NCBI GenBank assembly: GCA_902765485.1
Contig: CACWZZ010000003.1
Span: 1-64,000 of the forward strand
Length of the DNA: 64,000 bases
Direction of reading: 5' to 3'
Source: an uncultured Bacteroidales bacterium
GTDB lineage: Bacteria > Bacteroidota > Bacteroidia > Bacteroidales > Paludibacteraceae
Positions 1 through 7,840 of this stretch are shown piece after piece. The notes under the pieces were generated by a model. The model saw nothing but the letters and a program-made list of their open reading frames with translations. It searched no databases and was not told where the DNA came from. Positions within the stretch are counted from its first letter, which is position 1; each line of letters begins with the position of its first letter. The position numbers and the translations under genes are program-made.

Positions 1-1
1 T

Positions 2-304
2 TTATATTGTTTGAAGAAAAAGGATGTTGCTGAACGAGCATTGCACGATGAGCAATTATATCGCACAATCATAGACCATCGCCGTCAGTTTATTAATCTG
101 AAGGGCTTTGATTATGATACGCTTTACCCGGCAACCTTATCCATCCTGCCTCCTGCGCATATAATGGATGCTTGGCGTGAGGATTACGAGTATATGTTGT
201 TGCACATGATATACGACAACGATGCCCCAACATTTGAACAACTAATTGAGGCAATTACGGAATTGCAGAAAGAGATCAAGACCTTGCCGTATAAGTCCTT
301 GTAA
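2..304 (+). CDS. AbiEii/AbiGii-type nucleotidyltransferase toxin, C-terminal part
   Basis: The frame is open to the left edge, so this is the 3' end of a gene that starts outside the window; a TTG at 11 is unlikely to be the true start. The visible 100 residues match what I know of the C-terminal helical end of AbiEii/AbiGii toxins (type IV toxin-antitoxin nucleotidyltransferases): an ALxDEQLYRTIIDHRR stretch, GFDYDTLYPATL, then PPAHIMDAWREDYEYM. The catalytic GSxxxD site would lie upstream and cannot be seen. In such systems the antitoxin AbiEi gene normally precedes the toxin gene. The next gene, a RelA/SpoT-type protein, follows after 20 bp on the same strand and may be co-transcribed. The assignment rests on family recall, not alignment. 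Confidence 0.7.
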   Translation, partial: LYCLKKKDVAERALHDEQLYRTIIDHRRQFINLKGFDYDTLYPATLSILPPAHIMDAWREDYEYMLLHMIYDNDAPTFEQLIEAITELQKEIKTLPYKSL

Positions 305-324
305 ATTATTGATATATTAGAGCG

Positions 325-1650
325 ATGTTAAATAGAACAGAAATACATAAGTTAGGAAAACGTATCCGTGAGTCGTATGGAGATGGCACTGGAAAGGTTG
401 ATGTGGCGGATCTTGAGATGCTGCAAGAGTATCGTCTATCATATCGTGATATAATCGCAGAAGTGTTTAAAATCCTTTATGATACCGGCAAACGAGTAGA
501 TTCCCAATGCATCGTAACATATCGAATAAAACGTATCAACTCTATTGTTGAGAAACTGAAGAGATATCCGACTACGGCATTTGAACATATGGTAGATATT
601 GCTGGCTGTCGATGTATAACCGGCGACACTAAACAAGTATATAAAATAGTAAGGAAACTAAGAGAAAACCCTGCGCTGATAATTAAGGATAAAGATAAGG
701 AAAAGGGTGATTATATCCAAAACCCTAAACCGGATGGATATCGTTCTGTGCATTTATATGTGAGCCTAGCAAATGGCGATGGTAAACAAGTAGAAATTCA
801 AATCCGAGATAGAGAACAACATAACTGGGCAACATTAGTTGAAATATCGGATGTCATAATTCCGGGGGCTCGGTTGAAAGAATACCATACTCCTGCAGAT
901 TTGTTAGAATTTCATCGCATATTATCATTGCCCGAAGAGAAACTGACATCAGAGGAGAAGAGAACATATTTTAAGATTTTAGATGAATATGATTATATAA
1001 ATCTATTACAAAAGGTTTTTCTCCAAAATACGTTTATTCGGTATCAATGGCTCAATACAAAAAGTAGCCGAATCAAAAATTTCTATCTCATTGAGGCGGG
1101 CGTAGGGGCAAAAACAAAGATTAATTGTTATCAAACTTTTCAAGATGCGGAAAATGCATATTTTGAACGTTTCAAGCAAGATAGAAATGCGAATATTGTT
1201 TTGACTCAGATACAGAATGTAACATATGAACAATTAAGTATGGCATATTCAAACTATGTCCTTTCAACGCATAGTTTTGTGTCTGACTGTATGAATCGTT
1301 ATTTGAAAGAGATTCGTAATGCATTGAATAATAGAGATATAAAACTGTATAAAAGATTACTTAACTCATATTTCAATGCAGTTGCTCAACAGATTATTCG
1401 TATTAATCAGGAAATCTATACGATCAATCATACTTTAGATACTGTGCATGATCAAAAAAAGCGCGATTGGATTCAAGACTTAAGAAGGCAAATTGCACAA
1501 TTGGATGGACGTCGAGATAGGTTAATTACGATCTATCAAGGAAGTATGAGATCAATAGACAACCCTATATTTCATTTGATGTGTCACATTATAACCAAAC
1601 GGTTGGGCAAGAAATATCAAAAACTTGTACAAAATAATATTCCACAATAA
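325..1650 (+). CDS. RelA/SpoT synthetase-domain protein (alarmone-synthetase-like, possible toxSAS)
   Basis: 441 aa. The N-terminal half carries the (p)ppGpp synthetase fold: RIKRINSIVEKLKRYP (about 67-82), DIAGCRC (91-97), PKPDGYRSVHLYV (134-146) and VEIQIRDREQHNWATLVE (156-173), the last two matching the GYRSxH and ExQIRTxxxxxW motifs of the family. No HD hydrolase, TGS or ACT domain is visible, so this is not the housekeeping Rel enzyme. The C-terminal 240 residues are helical, Asn/Arg/Tyr-rich and not recognised. Proteins of this kind either make alarmones or, as toxSAS toxins, modify nucleotides or tRNA ends. The location directly after an AbiEii-type toxin gene, in AT-rich DNA, suggests a phage-defence or toxin role. 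Which reaction it performs is not decidable here. Confidence 0.8.
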   Translation: MLNRTEIHKLGKRIRESYGDGTGKVDVADLEMLQEYRLSYRDIIAEVFKILYDTGKRVDSQCIVTYRIKRINSIVEKLKRYPTTAFEHMVDIAGCRCITGDTKQVYKIVRKLRENPALIIKDKDKEKGDYIQNPKPDGYRSVHLYVSLANGDGKQVEIQIRDREQHNWATLVEISDVIIPGARLKEYHTPADLLEFHRILSLPEEKLTSEEKRTYFKILDEYDYINLLQKVFLQNTFIRYQWLNTKSSRIKNFYLIEAGVGAKTKINCYQTFQDAENAYFERFKQDRNANIVLTQIQNVTYEQLSMAYSNYVLSTHSFVSDCMNRYLKEIRNALNNRDIKLYKRLLNSYFNAVAQQIIRINQEIYTINHTLDTVHDQKKRDWIQDLRRQIAQLDGRRDRLITIYQGSMRSIDNPIFHLMCHIITKRLGKKYQKLVQNNIPQ

Positions 1651-1682
1651 TTATGCACAAATATGATTATGGGGTAATATTA

Positions 1683-2132
1683 CTATTTGTTAGTGTCTTT
1701 AGCCAATTCATCTTCTATATCTTCATATAACTGCTGGAGATCGATGTAGTTATATATGAGGACAATGATTGTGTACAACAAAAAACACAATACGGATACT
1801 GACCATGTAGAGTAAAGTTTAAATGAGTCTTTCTCCAGCCATGTGACCTGTTGCAAGGAGTTCGGTAATAAAGAGTACACTACGAAAAATATTGAACAGG
1901 CAGTAAAGATGATAAGAAAATTGTTTCTAGTTTCATGAATAGAATCTCGGATACCTTTTTTAAGTTCTAAATTGTTTATTTTTGAACCGTCAAAAGCAAT
2001 AATTAAGCTCATTGCTACTGAAAAAAGCACACCAATAAGACCATACAGAATATTCAGTGTGATTTCTATTGGTTTTAATGGAATGAGCGATAATGCAATG
2101 CAGACAAGTGCCGCAATAATAATCCGTTTCAT
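1683..2132 (-). CDS. Small four-helix membrane protein (RexB-like position)
   Basis: 149 aa with four predicted membrane helices at about 4-19, 25-47, 72-90 and 108-130, a polar loop of about 24 residues between helices 2 and 3, and a charged tail ending EDIEDELAKDTNK. No catalytic motif. It lies 55 bp behind the 305-aa gene on the same strand, so the two are very likely one transcript. Size, topology and gene order (soluble gene first, membrane gene second) resemble lambda rexA-rexB, where RexB is a 144-aa four-helix protein that depolarises the membrane. I see no convincing residue-level identity to RexB, so the resemblance is architectural. A Kiwa-type KwaA protein is an alternative, but there the membrane gene comes first. 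Confidence 0.6.
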   Translation of the reverse strand: MKRIIIAALVCIALSLIPLKPIEITLNILYGLIGVLFSVAMSLIIAFDGSKINNLELKKGIRDSIHETRNNFLIIFTACSIFFVVYSLLPNSLQQVTWLEKDSFKLYSTWSVSVLCFLLYTIIVLIYNYIDLQQLYEDIEDELAKDTNK

Positions 2133-2187
2133 AACTATTGGATTGATTCAAGTACAGCTCGCATACTCTTGATATATGTAAGAGGAG

Positions 2188-3105
2188 TTATAATCTCAGC
2201 CTCCAAAGTCTCTTATGAGTATAGACTAAGTCAGAACCTTGAATCTTCATGCCGCTCCGCAAGGTGAAATATACATTTTCAAGATTCTGGATAGGAGCTA
2301 AAATGGCACCTAATTGCTTGTTGTAATCCTGTTGCTTCATTTTACGAGGTTTCTCAAAACTGATAACCATATTTGCAGAAACGATGTTGGATGCGAGAAT
2401 CTTATTGAGGCCCTTCACTTCTGGGCTGATATATCGGAACAATTTTCTTACAGGTTGTTGTATGGAAACCGGATTATTGTCATTTTGTGGCATAGGAGCA
2501 AATGACTCTTTGAAAACAACCTTGCTAATGTCATTGAGTCGTAGATCTTTGCGGTGTAAATATGGCCTAAAATAATATTCTGCATCTCCAAGAAACCGGT
2601 TAATATACTTCTCAAAAACGGATATATTTTGAATTTGTGGCAAATCGGTAATAAGAAAATCACCCATGATAAGGAAATGGAAAATCCCACTACAAATGGT
2701 TTTTCCCGCAACTTCTTGTATTTCTTTTAATTGCTCCTCGCTCAACTCCGGTAATTTCATGTAATCGTCCGGCAAAGCCTTGATCTCTTTGGCTGGTTTC
2801 AATCGCATCATAACGCCATAGAAATACCCAGAATCCGGGGCACCTGTTGCTGGGAAAAAAGAACTTAACAAGTCATTTATACTATCATCGTCCTCATTGA
2901 CCGGGATCAAACGATGCTCAATGTTACTTTGGGCTAATTTCGTACGGAGTTCATCTTTCAAGTCCGATGCATCGTGAGACAATGATGCATTTTGGATCGT
3001 AAAGACGCGATAAGTTACTTTTTTCCTTTCCATATTGGTGTTTATTGTATGATAGTAGTGCAATTTGAGCCCTAAAATAGTTATTATTTTATCGTATTGA
3101 CTCAC
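2188..3105 (-). CDS. Soluble partner of the membrane protein, RexA-like hypothesis
   Basis: 305 aa from a GTG start; the in-frame ATG of MERKKVTYRVF (about 3033) is an alternative. I prefer GTG because a good promoter (3124-3154) puts the transcript start about 12 bases upstream, although the ATG would simply have an 85-base leader. No named domain is recognised. It has a hydrophobic strand followed by a helix and a basic strand-rich part (FHFLIMGDFLITDLPQI, then FRPYLHRKDLRLNDISKVVF, about 161-205), and a C-terminal strand-rich segment rich in Lys and Arg, ending in WRLRL. This order is reminiscent of RexA and KwaB-like sensors, which bind DNA or phage products. Together with the membrane protein it would form a two-part sensor/effector unit. 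Function is inferred from architecture only. Confidence 0.55.
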   Translation of the reverse strand: MSQYDKIITILGLKLHYYHTINTNMERKKVTYRVFTIQNASLSHDASDLKDELRTKLAQSNIEHRLIPVNEDDDSINDLLSSFFPATGAPDSGYFYGVMMRLKPAKEIKALPDDYMKLPELSEEQLKEIQEVAGKTICSGIFHFLIMGDFLITDLPQIQNISVFEKYINRFLGDAEYYFRPYLHRKDLRLNDISKVVFKESFAPMPQNDNNPVSIQQPVRKLFRYISPEVKGLNKILASNIVSANMVISFEKPRKMKQQDYNKQLGAILAPIQNLENVYFTLRSGMKIQGSDLVYTHKRLWRLRL

Positions 3106-3123
3106 AATTTAACAAATTGCGTG

Positions 3124-3154
3124 CAAAGATACAACTTTTTTCTGAGATATGCAA
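3124..3154 (-). promoter_or_regulatory. Promoter of the rexAB-like pair
   Basis: On the minus strand TTG (3152-3154), 20 bp, then TATCTTTG (3124-3131), a full match to the Bacteroidota consensus TTG-N20-TAnnTTTG. The expected start is near 3117, just before the GTG at 3105. Confidence 0.75.
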
Positions 3155-3247
3155 GGGAAAAATAATTAATCGTGCACGAACTATGGAAAATCATAGATTT
3201 TCGATTCGGGCGGCAGTTTTTTGTGTCTCGGTCTTGTGTCGGTTGTG

Positions 3248-3280
3248 AGTCGGTCATCGGTCGGTCATCGGTCGGTCAAA
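3248..3280. repeat. 11-bp tandem array (GGTCGGTCATC)
   Basis: Three units in a row: AGTCGGTCATC, GGTCGGTCATC, GGTCGGTCAAA. Related GT-rich sequence (tgtctcggtcttgtgtcggttg) precedes it from about 3223. It lies between the rexAB-like pair and the flavodoxin gene, at the edge of the AT-rich segment. Rotated and reverse-complemented, the array at 44453 differs by one base per unit, so both belong to one family. Confidence 0.8.
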
Positions 3281-3342
3281 AGGGAGGGTATCGGTCTATA
3301 AAAAGGCGAGCCGGAACCCGGAAAACCACATGATTTTCGGCT

Positions 3343-3819
3343 TTACTGCAATTTGCCGTCCTGCCAGGTGAGGGAAGGGTAGGTCTTGCGGAGATATTCT
3401 ACCGATTTCTCAATGCCGCTGCCGCCGGAAGTAGCGAAGGGGATGAGCGTCTTGCCCTCCAACTGGAAGAGGTTGTTGTCGACCCATGAATTGATGATTC
3501 TCGGACAGATACCCCACCAGATCGGATAACCGACGTAGATGGTGTCGTACGGCGTGACGTCGGTGCAGCGTTTGATCGCCGGACGGGATTCGGGATCGTT
3601 CATCTCAACGGACGAGCGGGACTGTTTGTTACGCCAATCAAGGTCCGCAGCCGTGTACGGCTCTGCGGGTTGGATCTCCCAAAGAGTAGCGTTCTGAGCA
3701 TTGGCAATCTTTTGTGCAGCCGCTTTGGTCGTTCCGGTAGCGGAGAAATAGGCAACTAAAGTCTTGGCGTGAATGCCGGTAGCCGCAATCAGAAGTGCGG
3801 CGAGAAGGATTTTTCGCAT
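3343..3819 (-). CDS. Exported flavodoxin-fold protein
   Basis: 158 aa. Residues 1-18 form a signal peptide (MRKILLAALLIAATGIHA). The flavodoxin fold follows: LVAYFSATGTTK (about 21-32) is the FMN-phosphate loop, DTIYVGYPIWWGICPRIINS the central strand and second flavin loop, and PFATSGGSGIEKS the third. It therefore looks like a flavodoxin of the Flavodoxin_4 type, but exported to the periplasm. Such proteins are common in Bacteroidales and are presumed FMN-dependent oxidoreductases or electron carriers; the substrate is unknown. It lies 54 bp downstream of the CotH-like gene on the same strand side, but reads as its own unit with a weak TACTTTTA-like element upstream. Confidence 0.85.
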   Translation of the reverse strand: MRKILLAALLIAATGIHAKTLVAYFSATGTTKAAAQKIANAQNATLWEIQPAEPYTAADLDWRNKQSRSSVEMNDPESRPAIKRCTDVTPYDTIYVGYPIWWGICPRIINSWVDNNLFQLEGKTLIPFATSGGSGIEKSVEYLRKTYPSLTWQDGKLQ

Positions 3820-3873
3820 GTGATGGGTTGTTTAAATAAATACTATAATTAGTGTATAAAAGTACCGATTATG

Positions 3874-5247
3874 TTATTGGACAAGCTGCCCCTGCAGGGT
3901 GTAAAGGCGTCCGCGGGAGAGGATAAGCAGCTGACCGTTCCTGAGGATGAGTTTGCCCTTGTTCTCCGGCTGCGAAGCAGGCGTGAGCGGAGCGTCCCAC
4001 GTAGCAGGTCTGATGCCTTCTCCCCACTGCGAATAGAGCCAGTTGATACGCCAATCATAGCGACGGAAATAGCGGTCGCGGACATCGGCGTAATTGCTGT
4101 TGTCGCAATAATTCTGCGTGCCTCTCCATACTTCGGCGTCGTTTTTGGCAGCGGTCTCAATCTTGTCGGCAAAGGCTCGCACTTGTGCGCGCACGGAGTC
4201 TTTCATGGTGTGGTAATAAATCCACCATTGCTCCTTCACCGCCTGTTGGAACGGTTGCCGGGAAGCGAGTTGCCCGATCCAGTATTGAGCCCAAGTGGGG
4301 TTCACGTAGATCCACGTCTCTTGGTGACGGTTGTACGCATTGCCGAAATCCCACACGGGCCCGAATTTCCACGGGTCTTTCATCCCGAGCGAGTCGCGGT
4401 CTTTGTACAGAAAGCAGCTGCCGTGGTAACTCTCGCAATCCTCCATGATCTCTTGCACGAGATAGTATTTGGCGGCTTCCTCAAGATCCAGCAACTCCTC
4501 TAACCGCGCGTCGCTATCGCCGTACAGCGCGTCATTGATGGCGTAGATCTGGGATTTGAGGTAGTTGCGCTGCGCGGAAGAGAGCACTTCCGGCTCGCGG
4601 AGGGAGATCATGACATATTGCCCGTTGCCCTCATTGAACGTGATATTGCCTTCGGAAGGGTAGTTGTCAATCTCGACGAGCCATCCTCCGGAGATCGAAT
4701 CCGGGTGGGTCTCGCTGTCCGCTTGCTCGTGTATATGCACCCGATTCGAAGCGATACGCACATGCTCGGTGAGGAAATAAAGCCCCATGAACTTGCCGTT
4801 GAGGACGAGCTCGACAGGTCTCATCCGCGGCGTCCAACGCAAAGCGAGTGCCTTGCTGATACGGAGACCTGCCGGTAACTTGAGAAAACCCAAGTAATCG
4901 TCCGCCGAAGCGAGCAGACACCAGTGGCGGTTATTCGGCATTCCCAGCACTTTCTGCTTGACGTCAAACTTGATTTTGTAGGGTTTCTTGTCGAAATCCC
5001 TCCACGTATAGTTGCCCCGACCTTTGATCGTGGCGCGTATAGGTGCGGCAGCCGAGCCGAGAGACGGGTATTCGGCGAGCACGGAGTCGATATAGACCGA
5101 GGCGGGGATTTGCGTCTCGGTGTCGTTGATTGCCCGGTTATTATCGGTGTTGACGTACACGATCGGCAGCGTCCGGGTTGGCTTCGGCGTAGCGTTCAGA
5201 GCGAGAATGCCGAGCGCGGAAACGAGGCAAAGGAGAAATCGTCGCAT
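3874..5247 (-). CDS. Secreted CotH-kinase-like protein with short C-terminal sorting-type end
   Basis: 457 aa, signal peptide 1-19. The body (about 25-390) matches the CotH family: TLPIVYVNTDN start, IKGRGNYTWRDFDKKPYKIKF (about 92-112), then VELVLNGKFMGLYFLTEHVR and KFGPVWDFGNAYN. The R-G-N, K-K-P-Y-K-IK and GxYFLTEHVR blocks are the family's hallmark. CotH proteins in Bacillus phosphorylate spore-coat proteins; in Bacteroidales the role is unknown and probably at the cell surface. The last 28 residues (KLILRNGQLLILSRGRLY, then GQLV) match the ends of three other secreted proteins in this window and look like a short surface-sorting signal. Its ATG is 2 bp from the stop of the CYTH gene, so the two form an operon. 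Confidence 0.85.
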   Translation of the reverse strand: MRRFLLCLVSALGILALNATPKPTRTLPIVYVNTDNNRAINDTETQIPASVYIDSVLAEYPSLGSAAAPIRATIKGRGNYTWRDFDKKPYKIKFDVKQKVLGMPNNRHWCLLASADDYLGFLKLPAGLRISKALALRWTPRMRPVELVLNGKFMGLYFLTEHVRIASNRVHIHEQADSETHPDSISGGWLVEIDNYPSEGNITFNEGNGQYVMISLREPEVLSSAQRNYLKSQIYAINDALYGDSDARLEELLDLEEAAKYYLVQEIMEDCESYHGSCFLYKDRDSLGMKDPWKFGPVWDFGNAYNRHQETWIYVNPTWAQYWIGQLASRQPFQQAVKEQWWIYYHTMKDSVRAQVRAFADKIETAAKNDAEVWRGTQNYCDNSNYADVRDRYFRRYDWRINWLYSQWGEGIRPATWDAPLTPASQPENKGKLILRNGQLLILSRGRLYTLQGQLVQ

Positions 5248-5249
5248 GG

Positions 5250-5714
5250 CTACATATTGGCGTTATAATACTGCGGCAGTCCGGTGACTTCCTCTCCGAT
5301 CCAATCGGGGCGGACAAAGGGTTCGTTCTCGTCTCCCAGTTCAATCTCGGCGAGGACACGTCCCTCCAGCCGTCCGTGGAAGACATCCACTTCCCAACAT
5401 CTGGGAGCGCCTTGGTAGGGCGGGGCAGGGATGATATAGCGCGTCTTGGAGATAGCTCCGGGCAGGCAGAGGTTCATCAGCTCCTGCGCGTCAGCGAGGT
5501 CAATCTCTTTCTCCCATTCGAATTTGGCAATACCGTCGCGCAGACGCGAGGATTTGATTGTTAGGAACGCGCGTTCGTCGCGTATTCGTACACGAATGGT
5601 CTTTCCTGGCTCCTTACAAAGGTAGCCCTGCTGAATCTCGTAATTTGCGCAAGCCTGCGCGATAAAGTCCTCGGAGGTAACCAGAAATTTACGCTCAATT
5701 TCGGTATTATTCAT
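5250..5714 (-). CDS. CYTH-domain triphosphate tunnel metalloenzyme
   Basis: 154 aa, the usual length for a stand-alone bacterial CYTH protein. The signature ExExK is at residues 5-9 (EIERK, followed by FLV). Other tunnel residues are visible as TIRVRIRDERAFLTIKS (R-x-R, then K), KFEWEKEID, KTRYIIP, WEVDVFHGRLEG and LAEIELGDE, in the order typical of the family. Members act on triphosphate-containing substrates such as inorganic triphosphate or, in class IV, ATP to cAMP; short Bacteroidota members are mostly regarded as triphosphatases. It is the first gene of an operon with the CotH-like protein, directly downstream of the tRNA-Ser terminator. Confidence 0.9.
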   Translation of the reverse strand: MNNTEIERKFLVTSEDFIAQACANYEIQQGYLCKEPGKTIRVRIRDERAFLTIKSSRLRDGIAKFEWEKEIDLADAQELMNLCLPGAISKTRYIIPAPPYQGAPRCWEVDVFHGRLEGRVLAEIELGDENEPFVRPDWIGEEVTGLPQYYNANM

Positions 5715-5727
5715 AATGTGGGGGTAT

Positions 5728-5753
5728 TAAAAAAGGCAACCCATCGGGTTGCC
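5728..5753 (-). terminator. Terminator of tRNA-Ser
   Basis: On the minus strand GGCAACCC, loop GAT, GGGTTGCC, followed by six T. It lies just behind the tRNA 3' end and before the CYTH start. Confidence 0.85.
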
Positions 5754-5764
5754 TGATCATTTTG

Positions 5765-5851
<87 letters not shown>

Positions 5852-5876
5852 GTAGCTTAAATCTCAAAAGCGGGTG

Positions 5877-5907
5877 CAAAAGTACTGCTTTTTTTTGATA
5901 TATGCAA
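5877..5907 (-). promoter_or_regulatory. Promoter of tRNA-Ser
   Basis: Minus strand TTG (5905-5907), 20 bp, TACTTTTG (5877-5884). Start expected near 5870, about 18 bases before the mature tRNA. Confidence 0.75.
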
Positions 5908-5945
5908 ATATTTGGGCAAAAAAATGCAAAAAAAAAGAAGATTGC

Positions 5946-6076
5946 AAAAAAGAAGGTTGTCCTTCTTTCGCTTTTCTAATCACGTGCGTGATTACAAAAG
6001 AAAAAAAGAAGGTTGTCAGACAAGTGACAACTTTTGTTGCCCAAAGGGCAAAAAAGAAGGTTGTCTCCCGACAACC
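5946..6076 (-). ncRNA. Cluster of tandem terminator-like hairpins, candidate small RNA or attenuator
   Basis: This gene-free stretch holds at least four stem-loops in 130 bp, read on the minus strand. First: GGTTGTC-GGGA-GACAACC followed by TTCTTTTTT (6050-6076). Second: GTTGTCA, 6-base loop, TGACAAC followed by CTTCTTTTTTT (6001-6031). Between them is a plain hairpin TTGCCC-TTT-GGGCAA (6037-6051). Third: TAATCACG-CA-CGTGATTA extended by CTTTT/AAAAG (5971-6000). Fourth: AAGAAGG-ACAA-CCTTCTT followed by T (5946-5967). A consensus promoter lies just upstream. Three of the hairpins look like intrinsic terminators with a shared GACAACCTTCTTTTTT end. The ORF that runs through it (MKRLGCRETTFFF) is an artefact. 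I know no named RNA family with this shape. Confidence 0.55.
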
Positions 6077-6123
6077 CAATCTTTTCATTTAACCTTAAAT
6101 CTAATACCATGAAAAACACGATG

Positions 6124-6154
6124 CAAAAGTACTGCTTTTTGACGAAATGACCAA
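6124..6154 (-). promoter_or_regulatory. Promoter facing the hairpin cluster
   Basis: Minus strand TTG (6152-6154), 20 bp, TACTTTTG (6124-6131). It shares the element AAAAAGCAGTACTTTTGC with the tRNA-Ser promoter. No protein gene lies downstream before tRNA-Ser, so its product must be non-coding or very short. Confidence 0.7.
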
Positions 6155-6229
6155 ATAATTTGCAAAAAAAGTGCTCAAAAACTAAAAATTGTAAAATTCA
6201 GTTGACAAAATGTTGTGATGTGTGTCGGT

Positions 6230-6790
6230 TCAGTCGCAAAGTGAGAACAGATCTTCTCGCGGATTAACCAGCATCACCGGCACGAGTGAGCGCTGGATTG
6301 CTTTTCTCTCCGGCGGTCCGAAGAGGATGTCGTCCAGCCCATAGTCACGGCTGGCGGTCAGGATCAGCAGGTCGTGGCGGAAGTCCCTTTGCCGCTCAGA
6401 CGCTTCGCGGATGATCGAAAAGGAGTCCTTGTGCGCCTGTACAACCTCATAAGTGATGGGGGTGTCTATCTGCGTATTGATGCGCTCGATATGGGTAATG
6501 ATCCGGTTGACGTTCTGACGCGCGTGCGAACCATAGTCATTGGCTTGCAGAAGAATGATATGTGCTCCGGTCTTGCGGGCAATATAAGTACAAATCTCAG
6601 CTTTATAGGTCTCTTCCTCCAGCATAGACACAGGCACGAGAAGCCGTCTGAGAGGCTTGACGGTCATTGTCGGAGTAAGGAAGAGATAAGGTCTCCTTTC
6701 CTCCCTGCAAAGATTGAGTTGCTGCTGAATATCTCGCGCTTTGTTCTCGCACTCGACCAACCGAATATCGTCGTTATTATCCCAAATCAT
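6230..6790 (-). CDS. Universal stress protein (UspA-like)
   Basis: 186 aa. Residues about 45-180 form one Usp-like Rossmann domain: RRLLVPVSMLEEETYKAE, then ARKTGAHIILLQAND, ITYEVVQAHKD, HDLLILTASRDYGLDDI, and GPPERKAIQRSLVPVMLVNP at the end. The typical ATP-binding G2xG9xGS pattern is only partly kept (FGPPERKAIQRSLVPV in place of GSVxxxVxxxAxxPV), so it may not bind ATP. The N-terminal 45 residues are extra. The start codon overlaps the mltG stop by 4 bp (ATGA), so it is the distal gene of the TonB receptor-mutS-mltG-usp operon. Role inferred as a stress-related nucleotide-binding protein. Confidence 0.75.
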   Translation of the reverse strand: MIWDNNDDIRLVECENKARDIQQQLNLCREERRPYLFLTPTMTVKPLRRLLVPVSMLEEETYKAEICTYIARKTGAHIILLQANDYGSHARQNVNRIITHIERINTQIDTPITYEVVQAHKDSFSIIREASERQRDFRHDLLILTASRDYGLDDILFGPPERKAIQRSLVPVMLVNPREDLFSLCD

Positions 6791-7839
6791 CGTTCTTCCC
6801 AGTGAATGGTGTCCATTGTATGGCGGTACTGCTTTGCGGCTGCGGCATGTCCGCTATAGGAAGCGGAGAAGATATGCGTATTATTGAGTTCCGGACTGGC
6901 GCACATGAAGAGGTAGTCGGTCTTTGGCGCATTCAGAACCATATCAATCGTCTCCGGCGAAGGGCAGCGGATCGGTCCGGGAGGAAGACCCGGGTTCTTG
7001 TAGGTATTATAAGGCGAATCGACCGTCAGATGGCGATAAAGAATGCGTTTGAGTTTGAAATCACCCACCGCATATTTGATGGTCGGGCACGCCTGAAGCA
7101 GCATACCTTTATGCACGCGGTTGAGATAGAGGCTGGCGATAAGCGGCATTTCGCGCTTGTTATGGCTCTCGCCCTCCACGATTGAGGCTACGATCGCAAT
7201 CTCAATAGGACTGAGACCGATCGAGTCGGCTTTAGCGCGCCGCGAGTCATTCCAGAAGAGATTATATTCCTTCTGCATTCGATTGAAGAGCTGCTCCATC
7301 GTGATATTCCAATAGACCTCGTATGTGTTCGGGATGAATAGGCAACGGCTGGTCTCGCGGTTGAGTCCGTAAGGCGCGAGAAACTCGTCGTCCTCCAAGT
7401 ATTGAAGCAGCGTGACGCTGTCCATCATCAGATGGCGCGTGACCTTTCCGGCCAGATCCTCGCGCGTGCGGACAAAATTATTCCAAGTAATCCGCACGGG
7501 TGTCTGGTAGCCGTATTTGAGTCGCTCTATGAGTTCGCGGTCACCCAGTTGCGCGGGGAAGAGATAGTGCCCGGGTTCGGGGCTGTTGAAAACGAGGAAG
7601 CGCATATGCAAGCGGAGGTCGGTTTCGGAACTGATCTCGTAATCCTGCTCCAGCAGCGAGAGAACGGAATCGATTGTCGCGCCGGGGTAAATATCATAAC
7701 TATGCGGTTCGTCGTCTATCGAGCGGAAGTTACAGATATGCCATCGGTAGTACTGCTCTGCAACAAAAGCACAGGCAAGCGCGGAAATAATACCAATCAC
7801 GATCAAGATCGTGCGGATGATATAGCGTTTTTGAATCAT
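6787..7839 (-). CDS. mltG: Endolytic murein transglycosylase MltG
   Basis: 350 aa, normal for the YceG/MltG family. One membrane helix at about 9-28 anchors it in the inner membrane; the rest is periplasmic. Family blocks seen: YDIYPGATIDSVL (LysM-like region), EPGHYLFP, FIPNTYEVYWN (166-177), IVASIVEGES with the catalytic Glu at 222, LQACPTIKYA and DSPYNTYKNPGLPPGPI, which is nearly invariant. The enzyme cuts nascent glycan strands and sets their length. It sits 1 bp behind mutS and overlaps usp by 4 bp, so expression is coupled; I see no functional link to mismatch repair. Confidence 0.95.
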   Translation of the reverse strand: MIQKRYIIRTILIVIGIISALACAFVAEQYYRWHICNFRSIDDEPHSYDIYPGATIDSVLSLLEQDYEISSETDLRLHMRFLVFNSPEPGHYLFPAQLGDRELIERLKYGYQTPVRITWNNFVRTREDLAGKVTRHLMMDSVTLLQYLEDDEFLAPYGLNRETSRCLFIPNTYEVYWNITMEQLFNRMQKEYNLFWNDSRRAKADSIGLSPIEIAIVASIVEGESHNKREMPLIASLYLNRVHKGMLLQACPTIKYAVGDFKLKRILYRHLTVDSPYNTYKNPGLPPGPIRCPSPETIDMVLNAPKTDYLFMCASPELNNTHIFSASYSGHAAAAKQYRHTMDTIHWEER

Positions 7840-7840
7840 A

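Noticed and set aside
1683-3105. Kiwa defence system
   Set aside because: Kiwa also pairs a small membrane protein with a DUF4868 protein, but the membrane gene comes first there and I see no clear DUF4868 signature; left as an alternative.
5864-6112. Several 60-75 residue frames in the stretch behind tRNA-Ser
   Set aside because: They run through hairpins with T tracts in both directions and are Lys- or Phe-rich for that reason alone.
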